Source: Pezicula radicicola (Eukaryota; Ascomycota; Leotiomycetes; Helotiales; Dermateaceae). From it: DNA of 64,000 nt. Numbering within the stretch: position 1 is the first letter of the stretch; each line of letters opens with the position of its first letter. The notes beneath the pieces are model-generated. The model worked only from the letters and a program-made list of their open reading frames with translations. It did not search any database and had not been told where the DNA came from. The stretch covers positions 310,001 to 374,000 of the forward strand of contig PDUO01000001.1 of NCBI GenBank assembly GCA_003008705.1, in the 5' to 3' direction. This document shows, piece by piece, positions 1 through 12,189 of the stretch. The position numbers were made by a program, and so were the translations under genes.

Positions 1-124
1 ACTCCGAAACTTTGATATTTTGGAGTATTCGAGCCGCGATTTGACCTGTGGTCATCTCCCAATCCGACTCTTCATGAAGTCTTCGAAAAATATTATCTCC
101 TTCATTGTGTCGTCGAGGTCCGCC

Positions 125-826
125 TCACGCATTCGTATGGCCAGTAGTATCCCCGCCACCCCACCGATGTCTCTCCTCGAACCCTTGACTATAGCTATGG
201 CTCGCCGAACTCGCAGAGCTCGGCTGACTCAAAGCATTGATATCAACATCCTCAAACGGAATCTCACTCAAAGGCGTCTTCCCGTCCGCCACCACATTAA
301 ACTCCTCGTCCTCCCCAACTCCTTCCCCGCCGACCCTATGGTGTTCTGAAGGTGGTACAATAGTATCGTGTCTTATTGCATCATAGCTTGGAGGAGGTGC
401 ATTGGGATCGATAGGGCCTGCTTGAGGCTGCAAATGTTGTTGTGATTCCGATCGTGAATCTCCAGCCGTCCCGCTGTTTGGCAGATTGTGCAGAGCTACG
501 TTTCCACCGGTATATGTATTTGCAGGTGCTGGACCTGGAGGGTCGTGTCTCCCACGTCTTCCTTTGAAGCAACAACATCGACAGCACCAAGCACTGAGTA
601 AGACGATTGCACCTATGAATAGTAGTATACTGATTAGAATGCCAAATCGTGTTCCTCCAGACCAGTTGTCCCAAATAGAGGGATCATTAGACGGATCGGA
701 CGGATCTGAGGGTTGTGATTCTGAAGTATCGGTGGGAGAAGAACCATGGCGATGAGTATCCGTCGGTGATGGATCAAACAGTATGATGGTGTAGAAGGTG
801 GTTGCAGCAGCCGTGGGGAACGCCAT
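125..826 (-). CDS. Small single-TM, Cys-rich membrane protein
   Basis: An uninterrupted 233-codon frame. The N-terminal about 55 residues are Ser/Thr/Pro/Asp-rich and lack a strong signal peptide. One clear hydrophobic helix follows (about residues 62-83, FGILISILLFIGAIVLLSAW), then a Cys cluster (CCRCCC) and a basic stop-transfer stretch (KGRRGR). The C-terminal tail is hydrophilic and Pro/Ser-rich, with a PPPSY element that fits a PY motif bound by WW-domain ubiquitin ligases such as Rsp5. The layout resembles fungal type I/III one-pass plasma-membrane proteins with a disordered cytosolic tail. I do not recognise a named family and no enzymatic domain is visible. Start and stop are clean. 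Moderately sure it is a real gene; function unknown. Confidence 0.6.
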   Translation of the reverse strand: MAFPTAAATTFYTIILFDPSPTDTHRHGSSPTDTSESQPSDPSDPSNDPSIWDNWSGGTRFGILISILLFIGAIVLLSAWCCRCCCFKGRRGRHDPPGPAPANTYTGGNVALHNLPNSGTAGDSRSESQQHLQPQAGPIDPNAPPPSYDAIRHDTIVPPSEHHRVGGEGVGEDEEFNVVADGKTPLSEIPFEDVDINALSQPSSASSASHSYSQGFEERHRWGGGDTTGHTNA

Positions 827-1577
827 TCTCGTATCTTGGTCGTTATGATAGTGTTATGATACTCTTGGACTCGTGAAATTGAGGGCTGCTGGCATTCGTT
901 GAAAAGGCACGATGAAAGCAGCAGAAACGGAAATAGATAATATTACAGTAAGCAGAGCAGAGAAGAGCAGAGCTGACAACAATGCTGCTGTGCTCTGAGG
1001 CTTTGCTCGAAAGAAAAAAACATACCAATGAATGATCTCTCACCTGTCGCCTTAGCTGAGCCGTACGGTGTACTGCAGGTTGTCACACCATCCGCTTGGG
1101 GGCTGCAAGACTATTTGCTGAGCTGTTGGAATGATGTCTTGCGAGCTGCAGATGGTGCCTATTGTGATAGCCTGCTCAGAGGCGCAGTTGACGCCAACTT
1201 TGCTTAGGTTCGTATCCAAAAGTTTGTCCGCTGAGTCATTGGCGAATGGCCGGATTTGACCAGGGGTGCTTAAGAAATTCCTTGGCACAGTAAGCATAAC
1301 CTGGAACCATAAATCGCCAGAATTCGACTAGCACGTGAATCGTAGACACTGAGCGTGTCATTTTGTAAATTACCTAAAGACATCTAAGATCATCTTCTAG
1401 GGTAGGGATTGTAACTAGCTAATATTCACAAATCTAACTAAACAGGCCTATAAGTAGTTAATAGGCTATTTAGATCACGTGATAGATATTACAGTCAAAC
1501 CTGAAGGCCCGAAAAGCATACATACATAAATGATTGTTTGTTTCATATCTAATTTCATAATGCATCCAAAACATCAC

Positions 1578-4449
1578 CTACAAATTAGGCCTCGGTAATA
1601 TTCCCTCCCCACCAAGCCCCGTCCAAAAAACAGTCTTCTCAACCTCAAAGGTCGCCTTCAAAAACTCACCCTGACTACTATTCCCAACCAAAACCTCATA
1701 TTCACCCTTCTCACTAACCCAAGCCTTCCTAATCTCTCCATAAAAACTAGTAGCAATGCCCTTATCCATGGTCACCTCAACCTCCTTGCTCTCACCAGCC
1801 TCCAACCACACCTTTTTAAATCCCTTTAATTCCTTGATCGGACGCCCGATACTTGCATCTTTGGGGGAGATGTAAACTTGTACTGTTTCTGCACCGGATT
1901 TTGAACCAGTGTTCTTTACTGTTACTTTGGCTTTGATTTGTGTGGGTGTTGTGGTTAGGGAGAGTGATGAGAGGGTGAAGGTTGTGTAGGAGAGTCCGTG
2001 TCCGAAGGGGAAGAGCACGGGTATCTCGGTTTTCTCGTAGAAGCGGTAGCCTACGTATACGTCTTCACCGTAGAGAACTCGTCCTGCTTCTGAACGATAG
2101 TTGAGGAAAGCAGGGTTATCTTGAACTCGTATCGGGAAACTAAGAGGAAGCTTTCCGGCCTATTGAAAGTTAGTTTGATATTATGGTTTAGGACTTTCCT
2201 GACCGATTGGAAACAATAGAAGGCGGGATTTCTTACTGGGTTTACATCTCCGAAGAGAACATCGGCTATGGCATTGCCAGTTTCATTTCCGCCGTACCAT
2301 GCTTGGACTAGAGTGCTCGCTTTTGATTCCCATGGCATCGCTACTGGAGTTCCACTTTGAATGACAACCACAGTCTTGGGATTGGCTTCCAAAACTCGCG
2401 TGATTAGCTCATCGCTATATGGTGGTAAATCCATGTTCTTGCGATCATGGCCTTCGGACTCCCAGTCGCCGTTCAATCCAGCGAATAACACCACCTAGCA
2501 AAATTTAGCTTAGAAGAAAAATATAGCCGCACTTGAAGACTCACCTGATCAACTTCCGAAGCAAGCTTGACAGCATCAGCAATAGCAGCTTCAGGATCAA
2601 TCCTCCTGCAACCACTAAGACGATGTCCTCCAGGGCCAAAAGAAACAACACCATGAGCTTGCAGACTCGAAGTAGGTCTACTACCCCACTGAGAAAGTAA
2701 AGTATAAGTCTTTCCAGCTTTCAATTCCTTACCAGCGATAACCTCAATAGTACCACTTCCAAAGAAACTTCCACCAGCGACTTGATTCTCTGTATTATCA
2801 ACGACTAACTCGCCATCGATATAGAACTTAGCAGTTCCTTGTACAGTGACTCCGAAATCGTAGATACCATCTTCTTCCGGTGTGAAGTGTCCGGTAATAT
2901 CAGCGTAGAAGAGATCACCGTTTATTTTATCGCATATGTAATCTAGGAGGAAGGAGTTGGAATCGGTGATGTGGAGGTCATCAACACAGACGCGGTCTTT
3001 GACCGAGGGTGGGTCATTGTACACTCTGAAATGAAAACCGAGTTGGCCATCGAATGTCTTCATCAAGCGGCCGACGAGCGGAAGTTCTTTGTGACCATAG
3101 GAGCCTTGGGAGAATTTGACATCTTTGCATTTTGCAGCAACGCCTTCGAATGGTGATACGGTGTAATATGGAAGTAGGGATGCAGAACCACCTCCGCAGA
3201 AAGTAGCGACCTGAAATCCGTTGGTGAGTATAATTTTGGGCAGAACGATGTGAAATACGTACCTTTGAGTTAGGACCAATAACAGCAACAGTCTGGTCCT
3301 TTTTCAGGGGAAGAATATCTTTGTCGTTCTTAAGCAATACAATTGAATCGGCTGCTGCCTTGCGATTGAGTGCACGATCCTCGGGGGTATCACGTCGGGT
3401 TTCCTCGGCATTTTCTGCTACGCCTGACTTTACAGATTCGTTGATAAGATTTAGTACCTCGCGAACACGGTCATCGAGGACGAATTCTGGCAGCTTGTTT
3501 GAAGAGACTGCATGGGCGAGAGCATCTGATCTCCAACGACTTGGGCCTGGCATCTCAAGATCAAGTCCAGCTGTGATGGCCTCGGTTGTGCTGTAGGTAC
3601 CGAACCTATGAAGCGTTAAGATGTAGCAGTGCTAAAGTTAACGTGATTTAACTTACCAATCGCTCATAACTAGTCCACTCCATTTCCATTCCTTCCGTAG
3701 AATATCAAAGATCTTGGGGTTTTCGGACACATGTGTTCCATTAACCTATAAGCATCAGCGCATGTCTTAACTAGCGAGTTGAAAGAATTCTCGTACCTTG
3801 TTATAAGCTGTCATCATGGCCGCAGGGTTTCCACTCTTGATAGCCAACATAAATGGCATGAGGTAAATCTCCCTCAATGCCCTCTCAGTAAGAATACTAT
3901 CAACAGCCATACGTTCATGCTCTTGATCGTTGCACACAAAATGTTTCAACGTAGCCGCGATACCCTCCTCTCTAACACCCTTGCAGTACTCGCCAGCAAG
4001 TACTCCAGACAAGTAAGGATCTTCAGAGAACGATTCAAATCCACGTCCACCTAGAGGAGAACGCTGGATATTAATTGTAGGTCCAAGAAGCACGTGAGCT
4101 CCTTTTGATTTTGCTTCTTGACCTAGAAGTTTTCCTACTGATTGGAGGAGCTCAGTGTCGAATGTTGCTCCAAGAGCTGTAGCACATGGTAGGCATGATG
4201 CTGGAACTCCATTGAAGAATCGTCGTCCACGCACCCCATTGGGTCCATCTGATACACGGAGGGCGGGGATATTGAGACGGGGAATTGCAGTTGTGTGCCA
4301 GAAGTCAGACCCTGGCGTCCTGCTGTTAGCAAATTGAGGGAAGAATGGTAATCAGCTCTAGATATCTTACCTGCTGTAAGAGCTACCTTTTCACCTAAGG
4401 TGAGCTTTTCGAGAAGTGCCTCTACATCTTGGTGTTTCAAAGCTGCCAT
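1578..4449 (-). CDS. GH3 beta-glucosidase with PA14 insert
   Basis: Beta-glucosidase of glycoside hydrolase family 3; hydrolyses terminal beta-glucosyl units of cello-oligosaccharides or aryl glucosides. Seven exons, complement(1578..2159, 2237..2494, 2545..3210, 3263..3605, 3657..3745, 3797..4311, 4371..4449), all GT-AG, giving 843 aa, normal for the PA14-containing subgroup. The GH3 N-domain has [12 protein letters not shown] near the start, the [12 protein letters not shown] region, and the nucleophile Asp227 in GLVMSDW. The GH3 C-domain is split by a PA14 domain (about residues 395-540; [20 protein letters not shown]). The acid/base loop is [13 protein letters not shown] (Glu576 is the likely catalyst). 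A fibronectin-III-like domain ends the protein (about 750-830). There is no signal peptide, so it is probably intracellular, as for many bglI-type enzymes. Confidence 0.9.
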
Positions 4450-6001
4450 GGTTCTATCAATTGCTACGGTTTGAACAAAGAACAAAGTAGTACTAGGGAG
4501 GATGTTCCAAAGGAGTTTGTACAAACCAGCAAGTGCTCATCCTTTAATATATGTCATTGCAGTCCATAAGACGCGTGACATGATTACCAAGTTAACTCCA
4601 TGGCGGATCCGCCGAACATTAGCCATACTGATGTTTCTGCTCAAGAATGGGGAATTGGAAGCATTTGTGACGATTCATCACCTCTGTGAGACTATGATGC
4701 GTTCATGGTGGACATTTCAAAAGCACAAAGTTGAAGACTTGTGGATAAACCTCGGCCTTGATTGGTGTTTGGCCCTTCTCTTCATCCCACTCTTGGTCGC
4801 CCGGATAGCTGTTGCCACCGGCATCATCTCGGCATATTCCCCCCTTTTCCTAAACGAACCCATAATGCAGGCGACACTTCGGGACTTGAGAGCTAACGGA
4901 ATATCGGGACGTGATCGCGGGACTATGATATGTAACTAACACTCAACTTGTGACTAGAGTCCTACTAACGTGGTGTCTTTAGTGGCGCGGAGTATCGGCC
5001 TCTAATTTAAAGGCAGTTCAAACAAGTCATTATTTGTACTGGAATCAACATCCTGTTCCTTGTGGATGACACCGACTCAATAGACACCTTTTGAGAGACG
5101 CCAAAGAGGGTTGAAGTCCGGCACTCCCCAGAAACCAAGTAGCTTCCTCCACTTTTCTTTTGGTCTACTCCCCGTTACTCCACGCGGAGTTTTCCCCTGT
5201 CCATGATGTGTTTGCCGGGGTAGCTTCATTTGGCACTATGCCAAGTATAGATGAATGTCCGTTAACGCCCATAGGGCATTGTGATCGGCTAAATATACTC
5301 GTTACAAAAATAAGACCTTGGTTGGACATAGCAAATCTATCAGAATAATAACATACTTTCGTAACCTGCCTCGCACAACTCCTCGACTTTGAAGAAGACC
5401 ATTACACTCTCCAGAGATTCTGTATAACAAGCTTCGAATCTAGCCAAGCTGTCGCGGCTACGAGCTCAACACTTAGAAGGGTATGTTTACCCTTCTATCT
5501 CTAAGACGGTCGTACATAGAAAGAACACTAGTCTCTGATATATCTTATAAGAGCGTTTAGTACTCTAATATGATTGGCTGCTTTCTCGTTCTCTATACGA
5601 CAGTTGCGTTAGAGTTTGAGGGAGACTCTCCAAGACTAGGCCATAAACTGCGAGCGCTGTCGCTTATATTCTCCACTAACTCTGTGGTCAGTGAAGAGTG
5701 ACCGCAATTAAAACCACTTTCGACAATCGTTACAGATATCAAAGTCGTCACTATCACATTGGATGCAGTGATAATACTCGGCGCTGATGCAATGGCTACA
5801 GTTGAGTATCTTCAACTTAGGCTATTCCAAGAAAATTCGGGTCAAGGGCTAGTCAGAATTGAAACCTCCCATGGCCTCGGAGTGCAGTATGCGGTGTTGC
5901 ATTTATTGTTAAACAAGAGCCTAAACTAGACCGCCAAATTATCGGCCCTGGTGATACCCAGAAAGAAGCCGACTACGTTGTTCTTGTCGCTTAGACATAT
6001 T
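4450..6001. other. Intergenic, no supported gene
   Basis: About 1.55 kb between the start of the beta-glucosidase and the end of the FAD monooxygenase. A 145-codon plus-strand frame (4502-4939) has one hydrophobic stretch (about LALLFIPLLVARIAVATGII) but begins inside the glucosidase promoter, has no family resemblance I recognise and no clear splice partners. The rest holds only short frames and TA-rich stretches. It may contain a gene relic, but I cannot name it. Confidence 0.4.
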
Positions 6002-9000
6002 TCAAGACCAATCGCCATCAAGCTCAATTTTCTTCCCTTCCTTCTCCAATTCCAAAAGCTCATCAATAGTCCATGGACGATAGACAAGCCCTGGAGGAAT
6101 ATTGGTGTTTGTGAAAGTCGTACCACTCATTAGAGAAAGAAATACATTCTCATAGTTCTCATACGCGTACTTCTCTGCATCATGACTCCATATCCACCTG
6201 CCATATTTGGCTTTCACGGCATTTGGATTTTGAGTAACCGCTTCTGAAACAGTGTGGGTGTAAGAATCCTGGTTCACGAAGCCGAGTTTCTGGCAACATG
6301 AGACACGCTCAAACCTGGTAATATTTATCAGTGAGTGATCTCAATACGTGATATTATGCTGTTCCTCAGCAGCAGGTTGAACAACTGACCGGAGCTTATT
6401 ATGAATTCTTACAGCCCATGGTATGTTGCTTTTCCCTCCCAGTTGAAGACAAGTCGTCAGAGAAACGGCGTCCTCGATTGCTTGTGTTGCACCGTTTCCC
6501 GAACTTGGTATAAATGTGTGAGCGGCATCTCCCAGTTGAACTACCCTCCCACTCGGGGACGTCCATTGTGGTTGAGGATCTCTCCACATGAGTTTAAAGT
6601 CAACGATGCCGTCTCTAGGGGTTGTCTTTATGACTTTGTTCACAATCTCAGGCCAGTCAGGAATTTGAGATGTGAATTTCAGCACATCTTCGATAGCGGT
6701 GTGAGTGTGCCATGACTCCGCTGCAGTACCAATATCCTGTAATGAAATTAGGGTTAGTATTATAAGCATCTCAATGCTCATAGGCCAAATAGTTAATATA
6801 CTTACCTTGTGTGTCAACAACCAGGACATCAAATCCACGGATCTCCACACAAACAGGTGCATATCGGGTCTGTTACTCTTGTCAGTCTATGTTTAAAAAA
6901 AAATGAGACAAGTTCATATAGTCCTACCCAATCCAAATCTCATTCACTGACTGTCCATTCTCGAGTATCTTGAACCTTTCAGAAACTTCAGTATCAGCAA
7001 GTGCGAACTCCACTGGATATGCAGTTCGATACATAGCCCAGCCACTACTTCGAGCTTCAATCTTTCTGCCAGCAATAAGCTCGTACGATTTTGTGCCAAC
7101 TCCATCAGCCGCAACAACTACATCTCCCTCAATCTTGGAATTATCTTCCAGAATGACACCGCCCTTTGCTGAAGTCTCATCTTCGTAGTAACCGACAACA
7201 TGCATCTTGTATTCTACCTGGATCCCAAGCTTCTCCAGTTGCTTCAACAGCATTCGATAAAACTTCGGGCGGTGGTGCCTATATACCCTCGTTGGAGCAT
7301 TTCCGGATGCCTTTTCATCACCAGGCGAGTCCCATATCATAGGGCCAGGGGGGATAAAACACTCTCCGGTGTGTTTATGGTATGAGACCCAAGGATCGTA
7401 AGCGACTCTCTCGTTTTCTATAGCCATTTCAGGCCAATTTTGGAATGCCCTCACAACACTAGGGCCTATAGTAAAGAAATCACCTATGGTGTTATTACAG
7501 TAACCGACAATTAGTAATAGCCGAAACGCGTAAAAACACGACTTTTCAGAACGCGACTTTTCGACTATCCTCCTTACAATATCACACTATACTACCACAA
7601 CGAGGCCCACTAACTCCTGCTTCTGGGAATGGGAAGCGCGGGCCTGAAATATCACCTTATATGCGTGGGAAGATTATTGGAGAGTAGAATAGTGGGAAAT
7701 CGTAAGCCGAAATCGTAAGAGAATATAACCTATCTCGAGGTACTGTAAGGGGTGCTATTGAGAATGACTACCTTAGAGTGGAGGGAGAGTCTCTACCTCG
7801 CCCTGGCCAACCAAAGCTCTATTCGAACCGGGACAATCGAATAATATTACGTAATATTCGACTCTTTCCGAAATATACATTTGATGAGTGACGAGAGGCT
7901 ACCGGGCTTGAAATGAGTAACTCTACAATTAAGAACCTTTGTTGCGTAAATAGCATCCACCACTGGCGCGCAAAGAAACGCCCAGAGTTGACAGAGGAAG
8001 TAGCAGCTATAAGGCTTCTCTGGTGCCGCTGCCGGGTACATTGGGACATGGAAAGGTGGAGGAAATACATGTTCAGTGATGAGTGTTCGGTAGAGCGGGG
8101 GTCTGGAAAATCGATCGAGTAGGTAATAGGTTTCCCGGTAGACAAATGGAAGCCAGAGATGGTTACAACCTATAAGAAGGGAAAGGATATACGGGTAATG
8201 GTCTAGGCAGCCTTTTGGGGAACTGGTGAGAGGTCAGAGTTGTATATAATGGACCAGGATTTCGAATCGAAGAAGCAAGGGTACTCGGCAGCCTCCTACC
8301 TCGAAGTTCTCGAAAACCAAGTACTAAAACACTACTACAACGGCCTTATATTTATACAGGACAATGCCCCTATCCATACTATATATATTATTAGGGATTG
8401 GTTTGAGGTAAATAGGATAGATACAATAGATTGGCCTCCTTACTCGCCTGACCTTAACCCTATCGAAAATACCTGGTGGGCACTTAAACGTCTAGCAATA
8501 GAGATGTTTCCGGAGGTTATGAAATCAACAGGGAAGACAGAGAAGGATATAAAGAATATTGAGGAAGCTTTAAAGGTAGCATGGGAGGCCTTGCCTGACT
8601 CTCTCTTTGAGTCTCTAATAGAGAGTATACCGAGGCGGGTTATAGCCTGTATTGAGGCTAAGAGATGGTATACAAAGTACTAGGTAGTTAATTCTAAAGC
8701 TGAAATTTGGGCAGATTTAGGAAGGCCCTTTTAACTCTCTATTCCTTTAATTATAGGCTATTTAGATGTGGTTTATATCTTCTAATTATAAGTGGTATTC
8801 CTGGGTAAGAAAGTAATTTTCGCTTAAAATATGGCTCTGGCTTTTATTAATTGTCTAGTACTGTAGTAAAGCATTCGAGGGATGTTTATGCTACCTTGGC
8901 TGACCTGTCTCAACTAGACCTGGGCTCCTCTCTAAGATGCGAACTTGGTGCCCTTTTCTCCATGACTCCAAAGCAGTGAAGATACCTCCTACTCCAGCAC

Positions 9001-9043
9001 CAACTATGACAATTGAGATTCCTGTTTGCGGATGACGATTCAT
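6002..9043 (-). CDS. FAD-dependent monooxygenase (salicylate hydroxylase-like)
   Basis: Group A flavoprotein monooxygenase; NAD(P)H- and O2-dependent ring hydroxylation of an aromatic or polyketide substrate. Five exons, complement(6002..6314, 6390..6736, 6806..6869, 6928..7483, 8905..9043), all in phase, 472 aa. The Rossmann GxGxxG is at residues 15-20 (GAGVGG). The middle carries the DG-type motif (VVVAADGVGTKSY), and the second FAD motif is LGDAAHTFIPSSGNGA (Gly322-Asp323). Exon 1 ends ...VETG and exon 2 begins DFFTIGPS..., which joins exactly as in the family. The intron between them is 1421 nt because a Tc1-type transposon (7496-8865) sits in it; without the element it would be 53 nt. 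An in-frame upstream ATG at 9148 would add 35 residues. A regulator gene lies 0.8 kb away, divergent. The substrate cannot be read from the sequence. Confidence 0.85.
7496..8865 (+). mobile_element. Tc1/mariner-type transposon inside an intron
   Basis: A 1370-bp element from TA to TA. Both ends carry imperfect terminal inverted repeats of about 28 bp: left TACAGTAACCGACAATTA, right (reverse complement) TACAGTACTAGACAATTA, followed in both by TAA-AGCC. The flanking TA matches the TA target-site duplication of Tc1/mariner elements. The size and one internal transposase frame on the plus strand fit the impala-like Tc1 group of fungi. It lies wholly within intron 1 of the minus-strand FAD monooxygenase, antisense to it. 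The ends are readable but diverged, so the copy is old. Confidence 0.9.
7589..8683 (+). pseudogene. Dead DD34E Tc1-type transposase
   Basis: One continuous reading frame without indels encodes a Tc1 transposase: an N-terminal helix-turn-helix region (NLSRGTVRGAI, LPRPGQPKLYSNRDNR), then WRAKKRPELTEE, the first catalytic Asp in FSDECSVERG, the second in FIQDNAPIH, and the Glu in SPDLNPIENTWW. Exactly 34 residues separate the second Asp from the Glu, so it is DD34E. The frame is broken by five in-frame stops at 7685 (TAG), 7703 (TAA), 7889 (TGA), 8120 (TAG) and 8204 (TAG). Each fits a single C-to-T or G-to-A change from Gln or Trp codons. The likely start is now ATA at 7589. It cannot encode an active enzyme. 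Confidence 0.88.
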
Positions 9044-9451
9044 AATTGGATTCTCGGTTGGTGTACTTTGTTGGCTTGACTGCTTGGGAGGAAAAGTAGA
9101 TATTGTGCTAGGAGCAATCAAGTAAAGGGGAGAAATCACTGATTTCAAAAACAGAAAAGAAAATACTGTGCTCTGTGAGAAGTCTTGGTAAATGAGGGAA
9201 ACCCTACCATGTGTTTTGATGACCGAAACTTGAAATGGATCTCGCAGCGTCTTCTTATATTATTTCTAAAACCCTAAAAACTAGCAACGGAGAAAAGTGC
9301 ATGCTTCTTTCCCGTTATCAAATTTGAAGCGGACAGTGGTGAAGGTCGAAGAGAACAAGGCATGAAGAGGGCTCCTAATACGTGTACGGTGCTGGTATTG
9401 ATATATAATGCAAGATGTGTGTCTCGTATGCCTCTTCAAGCTCACCACTTA

Positions 9452-9490
9452 AAGGTAATCAAGTGAGTTGCTAAATAAGTGTATTACTTA
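9452..9490. repeat. Dispersed GTAACTCACTTG-type short repeat
   Basis: Contains AATCAAGTGAGTTGC followed by TTACTTAAAC-like sequence. The same word family (GTAACTCACTTGA and its reverse complement TCAAGTGAGTTAC) recurs at 12190, 45207, 53154 and 60482, always outside exons. It is probably a degenerate miniature element. Confidence 0.5.
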
Positions 9491-9867
9491 AACTAAGGTG
9501 AGAGAGTTATTACTTAAAAGTCACGACTTGGCGGAATTTACGTGGCCTGTATCGAATATCATTTTCAACGTCGTATATCTATCGGAAACCGTATAGAGAA
9601 AGAGTCAATAAATTGATCCTCGCTTAAGTAAAGTAAGCATTTACATCATAACACCCTGGAACTTGCAGCCTATCAAAGCTTGTCTCCAACGACCCTCCGA
9701 TGGTCCGCAGGTTAATGCTGTGCCGTACGCATATACGTTAAAGTCCTGCCATTCGGCTCGACCTTCAGTAGTGTCCTCTTCGTGACAAACTCGAAGTCCA
9801 GAAGTGACAGCATTGCGTGCTACAGTAGTTCTAATTGCTCAGAAGGTTGAACTTCTGAGATAGGGAT

Positions 9868-12035
9868 ATGAGTTCTCCAGCTAGTGTCCAGAAACCTCAA
9901 AATCGACTTCGTGCTGGATGTAACACTTGCCGTAGACGTCACATTAAACGCGATGGTAAGACTGCTTTCCACATTAATCAAGGAAGCTAAAATTTCCTCA
10001 ATCAGAAAATCACCCAACATGCCACCAATGCAAGAAATCTAAGCGCTGTTACAACTACAGCCTTCGCCTTATTTGGGAAGAAGACAACGTTCTGCTAGGG
10101 AAACGCTATGGACGCACTGGCGCCTGGACCAAGCATGCTAAAAGCCTACTCGTACCAAACCAGCAGAAATCTAAAGACGGATATGCAGGTGAGGATCAAA
10201 ACCACTCTCAATCTTTGCAACCTAAATTGACTAAAACCAAAGTTGTGAAATACTCTGCCACACCCTATCAAGCATTTCTAAACACTACGACGGATGATAT
10301 GAAGCTATATTACCAATACTTCATCAATGGCGATATAGTACAGAGAAGCTCAAGTTCAGTAAATCTAGACGATGGATGGATACTCTCAAATGATTTGTCT
10401 GATAATACCCCAAGCTTCACTTGCAGAGTACCACTCCTTCCTCAATTCGATCGACTGTACACATCTTTGTCTTTTTTCCCTCCGACCCCAGGCGTGGCTG
10501 AAACAGAAGGCCTCCTACTCCATTATTTTGAAAGTGTAGTGTGTAATGATGCAGCACACTTTCATCAGGACGGTGGGAAGTACCCAATTCTATACATGCT
10601 ACTTCGAGCTTCTGACTCAAGAGCCACATTTTTAGGAGTAATGATGGCTTCTGCCAATCTCCTGAAACAGTCTAACCGTACGTTTGGAGTGGTCGCTTTG
10701 CAATATCGACACATAGTGTTGCGGTTTCTAATAATCCTATTGGAAAACAGCCGATATTCTACTGAGATCATTATACTAGCAACTATGCTATGTTCTTCGG
10801 AGGTAAGCAGATTTAAGAAGCTCATTTTAAGTCAAGTAAAGTGGATTACTCAAGCTCAAGCGGGTTACCTAGACCAAGTGGATTACTAGGCATGGGCTAA
10901 AAACGAACAGATATCAGATCGATGCCACAGCACCTGGGTCACCCACTTCATCGCATATCGTTGTGTACTAGAGCAACCTCCTAAAAGCGACTATCTCTAT
11001 AATATAGGCTGCCGCTACTTTGCCTGTCACCTTGTTATAGCCAAGACGACATTCTATATTGAAGACGACGGCCCTTCGACCCCGTCTAGTCACTCGTGGA
11101 CTTCCACAGAAAGGCTCGCTCTAGGTATGCCTAAACAGACACTTCACGACATCGATTCATACTCAGGATTAAGCAATGCCCTACTGCTACTGATAAATGA
11201 CATCGTGGATACCAGGCGCTACTGCTTTCGTGCCACAGCCGAAGATGAAGTGTTATTTATCTCGAAAATCCTACAGTTGAAGCAAGATCTCTTGAATCTT
11301 CAACAGAATATGCCAGCTTGGGCGGAAGCTACAGATCAGGATTTAGGTATGTATCTTCAACATACAGCCGAAGCGAATAGGCTAGCAGCTCTGATTCTTC
11401 TTCATGAATCTTTTGCACCTCCGTCCTTTTTGGAAACTCCTTCTCAGGGGCTCACTAAATTACCTTGGAACTTCAATGACTCTAGTATATTCAATAAGAG
11501 GGAAAAGAGGGAGCACATCAAAGAAGTACTTCGTTTGATAGAGAAGATACTTTCTCGCGCTCAAATCACAGTCTCGTGGCCTTTGTGGTCACTTTTCATC
11601 GCCGGCTGTTGTGCGAGAGAGGATGAGGACATAATTGAAGTAATAAAGCTTTTCGAAATAGCTCAACAGAAGTCTACTAGCTCAGTACGTTAAATGGTTC
11701 TGATTTGGTTCGAGAGCAGTCAGTCTATTGCTCGGACATTTGGCTGAGCGGTCAATGCAAACACCCCCCTAGCGATTTCCACAAATTAAAAGCACATACT
11801 AACGCGTGATTTGCTTGAAAAGAAAATAGCTCCCGCATTCAGAATTGTACAAGCAGTCTGGCAACAACGCGAGCTACGGGCTGATGATGAAGTTAGCACG
11901 AGGACACTAAGGAGGAAGAAGCAGAGACCGGAAGGGCAGCGAAACCATGGTAAAAATAGCAGCAAGTGCTTTGGAATGTGCTACGAATGGGAATGGGTCA
12001 TAGATAAATTAGAATGCAAGGTTAGCTTGGCTTGA
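9868..12035 (+). CDS. Zn2Cys6-type transcription factor with one zinc ligand replaced
   Basis: Fungal binuclear zinc-cluster regulator, nuclear, DNA-binding. Four exons, 9868..9955, 10006..10802, 10911..11684, 11823..12035; all phases agree, 623 aa. The cluster is at residues 18-44: Cys18-x2-Cys21-x6-Arg28-x6-Cys35-x2-Cys38-x5-Cys44. The third ligand, normally Cys in KCD, is Arg (codon CGC at 9949). The rest resembles the Fungal_trans_2 family (YQAFLNTTTDDMKLYYQYF; a middle region starting LPQFDRLYTSLSFFPP; C-terminal PAFRIVQAVWQQREL). Intron 2 is long (108 nt) and contains copies of the dispersed CAAGTGGATTAC word. It is divergent from the FAD monooxygenase and convergent with the GST gene, so it may control them. 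It may be impaired; no nonsense codon is seen. Confidence 0.8.
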
Positions 12036-12189
12036 ATAGACTCGAGGGGATATGATAGGAGTGATAAGAGTTAGTATGAATCATGTAGCGTCCACAGTAA
12101 ATTTTATCATTAATAAGTAGTGAACAAGAACTGAGTAGCTTATGCAGGATTATAACGACCGCTGTAGGCGTAAGCAGTGTTTACACAAC

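Noticed and set aside
4502..4939. A 145-codon plus-strand frame with a hydrophobic stretch
   Set aside because: Overlaps the start region of the beta-glucosidase, and no family or exon partners recognised; too weak to call.
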